Part shown: one piece after another, positions 42,501 to 54,500 of the stretch | Layout of the letters: each line of letters opens with the position of its first letter | Numbering within the stretch: the first letter of the stretch is position 1 | Origin: Ilex aquifolium | Lineage: Eukaryota; Streptophyta; Magnoliopsida; Aquifoliales; Aquifoliaceae | Assembly: GCA_951799425.1 (NCBI GenBank) | Contig: OX637393.1 | Location: forward strand, 26,058,744-26,122,743 | DNA length: 64,000 nt | Reading direction: 5' to 3' | Made by a program: the position numbers and the translations under genes | Notes under the pieces: model-generated | The model's database searches: none | What the model was told of the DNA's origin: nothing | What the model saw: only the letters and a program-made list of their open reading frames with translations

Positions 42501-45500
42501 ACCAAAAGTTGATGATTTATTGAATGATAAGTGGGGAGCTTGAGAATCCATTGGATTATATGTTTTGGCTACTACACTCTAAGCAACTAGAGATTAGCAG
42601 TAACTATTTTATTAGGAGGCAATATCACAAACCTACTTGACGATGGGGAACATGGTACAAGTTTATGGATAGAAATGTCGAATGCGCAAGACTAAGTAGA
42701 AGGATTCCCTTTGGTGACCTATAATCATATCCTGGATGGAGTTATGATAAGAATTAGATCACTATCAAATACTTGACATGTAGTGTGCAACAGATGCATC
42801 AAAACTACAGAAGTTAATTGAACATGAAATGATTATCGAGTTCTTATTGTCTTAAATCCAAAGTTTGATGGAATCAGAATTCAAATCCTAGGGAATCAGC
42901 ATCTTCCTTCTCTATGGGAAGTATATCTTGATATTTAGTCAAAGGAGACTAGTCAAGGAATTATGATTCATTTACGCCTTAGGAGTATTCAGCCCTAACC
43001 ACTGCTGCTCCTCAAGATAGGTGGATGGGGAATAAGGAACTTTGACAAAGGACGTGCAAATGATGCTACATTTGATGACAAAGATTGTATTGTAATAATT
43101 CTAGTAAGACAAGACATAATCAAGAGACTTTCCGAAGAATATGTTAGGAAATTGATTGTAATTAGCAAATTTTGTGAGGTCACTTCTACTTGGATCTCAA
43201 CTAAATCAATTGACATGATGCTTATGAAGATTGAAGACCAAAGCAAAACGTGATAAATAAGCCCAAGCTATAATGCTAAATGTGAAGATTTCTTGGAATC
43301 CGTCAAACTTAGGTGCCATAAGAGAGCTAGATATCTAGTTGTCATAATTTGGTTTAACTTAGATGTTAAAAATGGATTTAAATGTTTTAGAATTGAATCT
43401 ATAGCATGACTCTTGTATTATTATCAAATAAAGTTTTTGAAACTTAAAATGCTGGTTTTGAAACATTATTAGAAATAAATGTCCTGGTATGAGAACCAGT
43501 GCTAGTCACTAACCGCTCAGGTGGTCCATGGTCATGGTTGGAAAAAATTTAAGCGGTTTTTCACGAAAAACTCGATTACTTGCTCCTCAATTACTCTATT
43601 TACCACCTTAACTATGGGATGGTTTTGCTTGACCAAAGAGGGTCTCAAGGGTTTTAAGAGAGCTAGAAAAAAATGCCACAGAGAAGAACCCTTATATCCT
43701 CTCAAAACAAATCCTCAATCTATACTTAATTCAATCTAGAGCTATTTCACGAATCAATTTAGAACGTGAGAGATATCTTGTAGAATGCTCAGAACCTTCA
43801 GAGTTAAAGGTCTTAGGAGGATTCCAACAAAGAGGAGAGAAGAATTCCAAAAGCAGATCGTGGACTTCGATTCGTGGGCTAGAAGCTAGTGTTCAATAGC
43901 TCGCGGCAAACTTTGAAGTGAAGATTCAAGTTGATAAAGTATCTAACTATAGTATTGATTGAGGTATAAGACTTAATCCTTATAATCTTAGTTTGAAAAT
44001 TGTGGATTAGTCTAGGTAGACTGCGGTCCCATGATTTTTCCCGGATGAGTTTCCATGTAAAATTGCTTGTTCTATGTTGTGATTGTTCCTTGCATTCTCT
44101 TAACATACTTGCAATTTTACACTCATGTCTTTGACATAATGCTTGAATGAGAATCTTACAGTGGATGTTGATTGCAAATTGGGGATTTAGTTTTAATTCT
44201 TCAATTAATAGGGTGTTTGAGTTAGTCTAAGGGTTTACACATTAATTGATATGCCATTGGTAATCAAAGTGAAATTGGGTTTTAATTGGACAAATAAATT
44301 CCACGTTGAGTGCTAAGGCCTATTCAACCCCCTCGAGGTCAAGATTCAGGAACATCTGAGTTCAACGTTTCGAGGTACGAACCATTTGCACTCAATTGGT
44401 ATCGGAGCTCGGGTAACCTCAAGGGTTTTATATGTGTTTTGACCTAGCTGTGTGAGATCTATCAAAACCCTAAGTTTTTGTGATGGATATTCAAAGAGAA
44501 GGCAGCTCGATTTTGAGACTGACCTAGTTCGATGACATGTATTATGCATAAAAGCACAAATGAAGGTCTTTCTAAAGTCTATAGATGAACGATGAACATG
44601 CGCAAGCCACCATATAAGTACGTTTGGACTCCACCTACCCAGTCCAAGACCAAGGGAGCCAATACCATCACCAAGCCAAAACTCCAATGCTTGGGGACTA
44701 AGGACGATTATGAGTCCATTGGTTGGAACTCAAAGGGATCCAATGATATTCAGTGTTGCAAGTGCTAATGAGTTCTACAGTATCTCCACATGTGAGACTT
44801 CTAAGCAAAGCCTAAGACATTCTTGAGGTTTCCTATGAGGGAACAATTGCAACGAAGAAGTTCAAACTTCAATTGTTGATGTCTCAATTTGAGGCCTTTA
44901 GGATGGAGGATAGCAAGACATTGACCGAGTTCTCCATCCGCTTTAGTAACATAGAAAAATCATCTTTTGCCTTGGGAAAGAAATATGAGAATGCGACCTT
45001 GATTTGGAAGATTTTGAGATCTCTACCGATGAGATTCCAAGCTAAGGTCACCGCATTAAGACAAATCAAGGTGTTTAGGGTTTGAGAATAAAGACCTAAT
45101 TGAGTCTCTATTGACTTTTGAGATGAAACTTCATCAACCCAAAATGTGCAAGGGTATTGCATCTTTTGCCCTTGTTTGAGGAAGTTTAGTAAACACTTCA
45201 AGACTAGGAATGGTGCCCCATCCAGGTCTTAAATCAAGAGATCCAAGACCCCTAAGGTGAGCAAAGGTGGGAAGAAATTTAAGCAATCGGTAGAGAAAAA
45301 TGGTCAAGTGCTACAATGATATCAGTGTCTAGGTTTAGACCCACATCCGAGTGCCCGAACAAGAAGAAGGAACATGTGACTTGTGAAAAGGGAAAGGCTA
45401 TAAAAGCTAAATCGAGTGACAGGGAGTCCGAGTCGAGAGTTTGGATGATGAGACCTACTTACATGAGGAATCTGAAAATTTCACAGCTTTCACGACTTCC

Positions 45501-48500
45501 CTCCCTTCTCGAGCTCCCAATGATGAAAATTTGATTGGCCCAAGTCCTACCCCGATTGTAGAAAACTCAAAGGGAGACGAATCATCAAGTGAGAATGAAG
45601 CAAAAAGTGTGCAACACATCCAAGAAACTTACGAAGAGCTTGCAGAATGACTTAACAAAATAAACTTGTACTTAGGTTGCGTTTGGTAACCGTAAGTTTC
45701 TGTTTTTTTTTTTGTTTTTTTTTTTCAATTTTTGGGACAAATGAAAATAAAAATATGTTTAGTAAATGTTTTTGGTTTTTTTTTGTTGATCTGTTTTGAA
45801 AACATCCAAAAAAACAACAGGCAGAAGATAGGGTCTCATTTAATGAGATCTCGACTTCGAACCTCATTAACAACAAAAAATCTTTTTTTTCCCTCACCAT
45901 ATAAAAAGCAAAAATAAAGGAAGCTCTCCTCCATCTTTTCTCTTCTTTGCAAATTCCAACTGAAGGCTCAGCCTCTTCATCAAAGAACTCCGACAGGCTA
46001 TCTAACTTCGGGGGTGGGGGATGGTGGGTTTCACGGTGGGTTTTTTTTTTTTTTTTTTTGGGGGGGGGGTGGTTAGTGTGAGCTCCAAACTCAAAGTGAG
46101 TGCAAAAAAGAAAGAAGTACGTTTAGATGAGTTAGTGAAGACTAAAGCTCTTGTGAGTGAGCTTAGTCAAGTGAAATTGTCTCTCTTGGAAAAAAGTGAG
46201 TTTTCTTGAAAGCGAGTTCCACCGGATGGTATAGTCAAAGAAAGTCCTAAAGGATAAGTTTGATCAAACGAGGAAAAGACCTTCAAGGGGTGAAGGAACT
46301 TTCCAAGAGACTCTCCCTCAGATCCGAAAAATTAGATGAAATGTTGTCTATAGGAAATGGTGTAGGAGATTAGCCAGGTTTGAGCTACACAGATGATGAC
46401 ACCACCTCTACACCTTTCAAGATCGTGTTTGTGAAGCCCAATGCGACACCACAATCCCCGTAATTGAACCAAAGTGCACCTAAAGGCAAAAGTCGATAAG
46501 CGTAAAAATAGAAAGAATATCACACATGAACCCATTGCTCGAAAATCATTGATTTGTTTTACTTGTGGAGAACACTGGTCACCAGATCACACATGGCATG
46601 CATACTATGTAACGCCTTGGTTTCCCAAACACTTAAATTGATAGCTCTGATATTAAACTATCACACCCCCAACCCCAACCCTCACCTAGATCAAAGATGT
46701 GTGAATAGTGTAATACGATTAATCAAAAGATATGATATGCATTTATAATGTCAATTTCAAAATACAACTTCAAAGTTCCAACTAAGTTTTCATAATGAAA
46801 ATATGTTCTATTCACTCTCCGAACAATGAAATTACATCCAACTAGTAACACGTCCCCCAAAATATGCTTTCTCTTGTTAGCTCGAAACTCTAAAAAAAGA
46901 GACAAATAGAGTGAGCGTCAACCACCTCCATAAGTTAACTAGTTTTGTGACAAACTAGGTTTGAAAATAGTTAGTTTGCAGTGATTGGGACATAAAACAA
47001 ATTTACACATACTTGCAATAAGTTGAAAAAATCAGGTATAAGTAAACAAGTTCAAGCAATTGAATTATTTCAAAATTAGATAAATCCAATCTTTAACCAA
47101 ACCAAATATCATAGTATGCCACACCAGAAAGCAAATAACCATCCTAAAGGTCACATTATCAAAATTATCAAATAAAACTTTTAGAAGACTTCTACCCCAA
47201 GGTATATACCCTCCCTCTAGTCCACTGGTACCCAAGCCCGAAAGTCATTGGGCCACCAGAACCGATGAACTCACTGAAACCTTCTACAATTTCAATCTGG
47301 AACATAGGCCCTCTGCTGTCAATGTGCACATATTTGTCATAAAATGGATACAAGAAGTCATCTTTCACAAAATAGATCAAAATCCCATGGTTTAAACAGC
47401 TTTAGAAAACACAATTGGATCCGAATTTACCAATTACTATGAACAACACAAGTTCCTCTCATAACCAGAATAACCTACAACAGATCCGACTTTAAGTCCC
47501 GAACAGCTGTCAAAAATTCAACAGATAAATTTCGAGTGGAAACTCAAACACAAGTACTTGAGAACTATTTAAACTCAAAAATAATTTTAGTTTGGCCAAA
47601 AAGTGAATATGTGAGTGAATTTGATCGAAAAGAGGGTAAACGATCATAATGAGCTGAAAAAATCAAAACTAGCAACCAGCACTCACTGATCACTCTAGTT
47701 GTCCTTGGTCATGACTTGGACAAGCTTTCCAATAGCCACCACTCTCTAAGGGCTCGAGCTATCTTTATGGAAAAACTAGGTTACTTGATCCCCAATTAAT
47801 CTCTATTTTCCCACATATAAATATTGGACGGTTTTTTTTGACCAATCAGGGTCTCAAGGGTTTTAATAAAGCTAGAAAAAGAGAGAAAAGGCCATAGAGA
47901 AGAACTCTAAACTCCCATAACAAAAGCCTAATCTTTACTTGATCAATCTAGGGTTATTTCATGAATCAATCTAGAACTTGAGAAAGATCTTGTAGAATAC
48001 TCAAAACATTAAGAGGTGAAGATCTCAAGAGGATTCCAAGGATCAAAGGGGGATTGCAGCAAGGAGAAGAGAAGGATTCCAAAAGTAGATCGTGGAGTTT
48101 GAAGTAAAGATTTAAGTTGTGAAAACATCTAACCATAGTATTAGTTGAGGTATAATACTTCAATCTTTGTAATCTTGCTTTGAAACTAGTGGATTAGGTC
48201 AGGTGAAATATGGTACGGTGGTTTTTTCCGAATGGGTTTCCACATGAAATTGTTTCTTGCATTCTCTTTACATACTTTCAATTTTACACTCATGCGTCTG
48301 ATATAATGCTTGAATCAGAATCTCCTTGTGAGTTTTGGTTTAAAATTGGGAATCTAGTTTGAATTCTTCAATAGATTGGGGGAAAGAGTTACTTTGGGGG
48401 TTTGCACGTTAATTGAAAATATCAATTCGTAATTGAAGTGAATTAATTTTTAATTGGCTAAGTAATTTCGCGTTGTGTGTTAAGACCTATTCACCCTCCT

Positions 48501-51500
48501 AGATCAAGAACGTCTGAGTTCAGTGTTTCTAGGTACAATCCATTCACACTCTCAAATTGAATAGTCATCCTCAATTTGGGGGTAGTAAGGGATGCTTAGG
48601 AGGATTTCGAGCCCGCCTTACTGCTATAGTGGAGAATTCTCCACCTAATACTACTTTATCATCTACAGTGGAGATAGTGACCCTTACAAATCAGGAAGTG
48701 TAGGATATACATAGGCTTATGTCAAAACTGCAGAAACCTACCACTAAATCCACTTCTTTTGCCCATCCAGGTAATGCATCTACAACATTGAGTGCATCTT
48801 GCAATATTTCCTCTTCCTCTTAGATAATTGATTCAAAGGCCTCCCGCTCACATGACTGGATTATCCACTTTGTTTTCATTTTTTCACTCTTTGTTGAAGA
48901 AAACAAAGGGTTAAAATAGCTTATGGTTCCCTTATGCATCTTGTGTAGGTTTTATTCTAGTTACTTTTTCTCTACCTCTCTTCTCCGCTTTACCTATTCC
49001 TGAGCTGCCAAAAATCTTCTTCCTGTGAGTAGTTTTACAAAGAGATTAAATGGTAGTGTAAGTTTCTATCCTTCACATTATCACGAGGAAGACAAATGGA
49101 AGTGGTGAAGAGAGCGATGCCTTTACTTTCCAAATTCTCGAGCGTACATTGATGCTAGCATCAAGGATCGAAATTTTGTTTTGAAGTACCGTTTCGGTCA
49201 GCTGAAAAACGGAAACGTTTCGGAAACGCAATTGAAACGCAAAAAAAATATGGAAACACGTGGAAACACAAATACAATTCATTTATTTATAAAGATAAGC
49301 TAAATAATTGATTAATTCAACATATTTATTGGGTTAATCTCCATTTATACAAGAATAAATTTAAATTGGAGAGAAAAAAAGGCTTGACATAAGGCGAAAA
49401 TCACTTAAATTAGTTTCAATAATGAAGGTTATCAAATTAAATTAATGGTACTTATGTATATTTAAAAATTAAATGTAATTACAGTGGGTATTAAATATAA
49501 TTATTCATATTTATAAAAAAAAAAAAAAGCCAGAAGACCTACACAACAATGGAGAATTAAATATAATTCTAGTGGGGTATTAAATGTAATTACAGAGGAT
49601 ATTAAATGTAATTACAATGGGTATTAAATGTAATTATAGTAAGGTATTAAATATAATTACAGTAGGGTATTAATTATTCATACTTATAAAAAAAAAAAAA
49701 AACAGAAGACCTACAAGCATTGGGGTATTAAATATAATTACAGTGGAGTATTAAATGTAATTATAGTGGGTATTAAATATAATTACAGTATGGTATTAAA
49801 TGTAATTATTCATACTTATACAAAAAAAAATTATATATATATATATTGAACCTGCACAGTTCAACGAATGAACAGACAGACAGAGAGGCGAGAGGCGTAG
49901 GCGATCTGGGCGATGCCGGAGAGAGAGAGAGAGAAAAGAAGAAGAAGAGAAGAACATACCCGTGGACCAGTGGAAGCTCGTGGTCGCAGCGATGAAGACA
50001 GGACAACTCCTAAGCCATAGATCTGCTTGGATAATGGCTGGATCTCCTCAAATCTGGAGTGAAGGAGGTAAGTTACAATAACTTCTTCAATTTCTTCTCT
50101 ATATTTCTCTCTGTCTGGTGCCTTTCTCTCCCTCTTCTCTCTGTTTTTTTTTTTTTTGCTTGAAAGACCTGGATATGCTAAAATCTGGAGTGAAGGAGGT
50201 GGCATGTGATCTGAGATGTCTGTTTTTTTCCTTTTTTTTTTGGCTTGGATCTGTGAATTCTGACTTGTGGAATCTGCTTTTCTGAGCCCCTCTCTTTTTT
50301 CTTTTGGCCTGGAGTGAGCGAATCTTTTCACTGTTTCGATCGAAACGGTCCGAAACAATGTCGTTTCGACCGAAACACTGGAATTTAGGGATTCAACCAC
50401 TGTTTCGTGTCGGAGTGTTGAAATTCCGAAACGTTTCGGACGTGTCGACACGAGATTTAAATCCTTGGCTAGCATTAAACAAGCTCATAATTACAAAGAC
50501 GTGATACTTCTGAGATGCAGATTTTACTGCCACATCACATATAAGAACATCTTTTTTTATTGCAAAACTATTTCCTTCCTTGCTCTAGGCTGAATGTCTT
50601 TAAATTATATTGTGAAGTATTTAAACTTGTAGAACACTATTATGTGTCATTTCCAATTAGTTCTAATAAAAGTTCATCACCTTTCGTCACTTTTCACACG
50701 GATGTTTGTTTGGTTTTAGAAGAATTGTGACATCTATCGGTAACTTTCTCACACCACTTAGGTTTAGTTACTAAGAGAAAAAACAGACATGTTTTCTTGT
50801 TTCCAGACATTTCATGAGATGGTACTTAATTTAGGACTCAAGTACATATTATTCCTTCTGAAAATGGGAGTGGGCATGTTTATACAGATATTTTTCCTAT
50901 TTTGCTGAGCATGGTATTGTTCACCAAACAACTTATAGCAATAGACCTTACCCAAAATGGGGTTGCTAAGAAGAAAAATCGTCATCTATAAGAAATTGCT
51001 GGGGCCTGATGTTCCATATGAATATTTCAAAGTTATATTGGGGAGATATTATAATTTTCTACACATATCTAATCAATAGAATGCCTTCTCGAGTTCTAAA
51101 CTTCCGGCCATCCGTTAAGGTACAATCATCTTTTTCTTCTTGTTCTCCTTCATGTCCTTGCTCATCTCCGAAGCAAGTTGAATCTTAATGCAATGAAATG
51201 AATCTTTCTTGGTTATTCACCCAAACAAAAGGGTTACAAATGTTTCCATATTCTTTGTTTAAAAAATTCGCTTCTATGGATGCTACCTTCTTTAAATAAT
51301 AGCAATTTTGCCTCTGACACTTCTCTTCGGGGGGAGATTCTTAGTGAAGACAAGTTTGGGTTTGTTCTACCATCAGTCTCATCTGTGCCTTTCTTTCAAT
51401 TGGAACAACAGCAGGAAAGTGATGAGGAACAGCAGCAAGAACAAAAAGGAATTAATGATCTATTCAAAAAAACAGAAAAGACATGACTTTCCCTATTCCA

Positions 51501-54500
51501 CTGTCTACTCCAATGGTTTTCCTCGGGTATAGGTAATCCCCTGTCAAATATTCTTGATTCTTTTAGTAGCATCAGTCAATACCACCAGATCGAGAAGAAT
51601 TTCTCATTCGCAGCCACAGTCCCAACTGGTTGGTGGACTCTGGCAAAAGTGTTCGAGCTTGCACTCAACATCCCACGTTGTATCTTTGCATCACCCCTCA
51701 ATGTCTTATCGGGATTTTTCAGGCCAGTTGTCTTCTTTGCTTGTTCCTAATAATTTACAGGATGATGGACTAATGATCCCAAATGGAAGGAAACGACGTT
51801 TGTTTGTTTGTTCCTAATAACTTACAGGACGGGCTTCTGATCCGAAATGGAAGAAAACGATGTTTGAAGAGATTAATGCACTTCAAAAGAATAATACTTG
51901 GGAATTCTTTGAGCTGCCTTGGGAAAAAAATGAGGTGGACGTAAATTCATGTTTTACTTTACATAGACTTGAGAGATTGACCAACATGAAACATTTGAAC
52001 TAGTGGTAAAGATGATTTCTATTCGTGTCTTACTTTACTCGGCTACAAATAAGGCTGGCCTCTTCAACAATTTGATGTGAACAATGCATTTTTATGTGGA
52101 CACCTAAAGGAGGAAGTATACATGGGTGTAGCACCCGATTTTGAACTTACCTTTGATAATAGCAAGATATATAGACTGACATTGAAGCAGTATCCAAAAC
52201 CATGGTTTGAGAGACTCATCCAAATCCATATTGATGTATTGTTATCATCAGAGTCATGTTGATCATAATTTATTTGTCAAGCATCCTCCTTGCAGAAATA
52301 TGACTACACTAATTGTGATTGGTCATTATTTTGAACTCACTGGTGATGAGGAAGAGATGATAAAATTAAAGACATATTTGGCCTAAGAATTTGACATAAA
52401 GGATTTGGAAAGTTTTAAGTATTTCTTGGCCATTGAGGTTGTGAGATCTAGATGGGGCATCTTTATTTCACAACAGATGTATTTGCTTGATCTACTTAAG
52501 CAGACAGACATGTTAGAATGTAAATCTGCTTTACACACCAATTAGAGCAAAAGTACATGTTAGGAGAAAATGTTGATGATCTTCCTATTCCATAAACTAG
52601 TTCCCGTCCAGATATAACTATGTAGTCAGTATGGTTAGTCAGTTTATACAGCCAGCTCGTGAGCCTCATATGAAAGCGCTTTATAGAACCCTGAAGTATT
52701 TAAAGTAGCTCCTAGTAAAGGGTTCTTTTTTCTCTAGATATGATAATCTTCAAGTGAAACTTATTCAGATGTAGACTGGGCTGGATTAGAACCAAACAGA
52801 AAATTGATTTTTGGGTATTGTCCCTTTGTAAGAGGAAATTTGGCAGCATGGCACCACATGAAATGCCATTTGTGGCCAGATGTAGTCAGAGGCAGAACTT
52901 AAAGCTATGAGTGATGGTATTTGTGAATTGTGATTGGAATCGACATTGAAGGCGCTTGGTTTTAGTTCGGAGGAGCCTACAAAGTTGTACTGTGATAGAA
53001 TTTAGAGCTGACTCATGGTATCTGTAAATTATGACTGGAATTCATATTGTAGGATGGATTTCAAGAGCTTGGTTTTAGTTCGAGGAGTCTATGAATTTGT
53101 ACTGTGATAATAAGACAGCAATTAAAATTGCTCACAACACGGTTCAGCATGACAAAACCAAGTATGTTGAGGTTAACATGCACTTGATCAAGGAAAAATT
53201 AAATACTCGTTTGATTTGCACTCCATTTGTAAAGAGGGAGGGGAGGATCAACTTGCAGGTATCTTGACAAAAGGAGTATGTAGTATAGTGTTTCATTCAA
53301 TTATCTAGGGGTTTGTTAGAAGTGTACTAGTCTTTTATCTCTATTACAGTTACGAGCTTTAGCTGTTACGTATAACATTTTACCTATAAATACAAGCTAC
53401 AGATACAGAGAACCCTAAGTTTCTCTTCTTTCTTTCAGAAACCTCACTTTTTTTTTCTCTCTCTCTTTCTCTTTGCAATAGGAAACACTAATTCAACTGG
53501 TTCAATATCACCAATCATAATGGAGTGAGATGATGTGTAATTACCTCCAAGTACAAGGGCATCTTGTGTAATTGCCTCAAATATTTAACTTGCCCAACCC
53601 AATACGAAGGACTATCAACAACTATGAAGCACGAGCACTGTCAAGAAGGTGACGGATCTGTGTCGGACACTGACACTCCTTTGACACTCTCGGACACTTA
53701 TCCTATGCTCTTTTATCCATGTCCATAATTAAATGATAAAATCCTAATTTCGGACCACGTCCAACACTTCTTTTGTGACGTGTCTAACATTTCTTTAGGT
53801 CATGTCTACTATTAAATAATAAACATGTGTTGACATGTGACTAATAAAACTTAAATAAGTATTTTATACTATGAGAGAATATATAATTAGCAAGACTAGA
53901 AATATTAAAGTTGTCCTCAAAATATAATAAATAAAAATAAAAGATGCATAAAATTTTTAAACAAGAGGAATTGAGAAAATGAGAACAATCATTTAACCTA
54001 TATATGTTAGGTACACGTTGTCTACAAAAACATTTATGACTATTTGACTATTATGATGTTTTATTCTAGAAATTCACACTAGATAACTAGACATAACATT
54101 TAGTTATCATAAAGTACAAATTTTTTTTATAAATAGTATATAATTAGCCCTATAACACATCTATCTTTAGCATGTCCCCACCTTGTATGTGTCCTACATT
54201 TTTTAAACATGTCGTGTCTGCGTATCTGTGTCATGTCATGTCCGTCTCTGTCTCTGTGTCCGTGTCCGTGTCCGTGTCCGTGTCCGTGTCCGTGTCCGTG
54301 TCCGTGCTTCTTAGTCGACCAATAAGCAAGAATCTCCAATGCAGATAAGGGCAAAAGGTGAAAGCAGTGCCACTAACTAAATTTAATAAGTAGACTACTA
54401 TTCAGAATTTTTAGAACTTTGAATAGTCCCCTTACGAAAAACAACTGAATCAGAAGTTGCATTAATTTTTCCAAAATTTAGGTGTTCCTCAAAAGTATCA

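Larger units (their letters stand above)
43495..48555 (+). mobile_element. SIRE-like Copia fossil nested in Copia fossil 4
   Basis: Long direct repeats of about 0.9 kb (43495-44395, about 47670-48555) share GGTCTCAAGGGTTTTAA, CATTCTCTT and TCTGAGTTCA blocks and end CTCAA. PBS TTGGTATCGGAGC follows the first. Gag of UBN2 type is at 44873-45100 ([15 protein letters not shown]), with a coiled-coil tail near 46100. Reverse transcriptase not seen. Contains a Gypsy-like LTR piece near 46610-47670. LTRs differ strongly: old and broken. Confidence 0.65.
42350..53487 (+). mobile_element. Copia fossil 4, split by nested inserts (CAS intron 6)
   Basis: Gag-like sequence at 42420-43240 ([16 protein letters not shown]), protease-like region 48560-48890, pre-integrase and integrase about 50580-51110, linker 51280-51860, reverse transcriptase 51870-52500, RNase H 52620-53260, and an LTR from 53314 (TGTTAGA) to about 53487. 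A SIRE-like element (43495-48555) and a long hAT copy (49162-50467) lie inside it. Left end unresolved. Broken in many places, with an internal duplication; old. Confidence 0.65.

Noticed and set aside
49861-50475. 204-residue frame on the minus strand
   Set aside because: Runs through A/K-rich and CT/GA low-complexity sequence inside the hAT copy; no hAT transposase signature, and the matching frame in the sister copy at 23912-24391 breaks differently.
54127-54354. Frame with repeated Gly-His residues
   Set aside because: Pure translation of the GTGTCC hexamer array and its flanks; not a gene.
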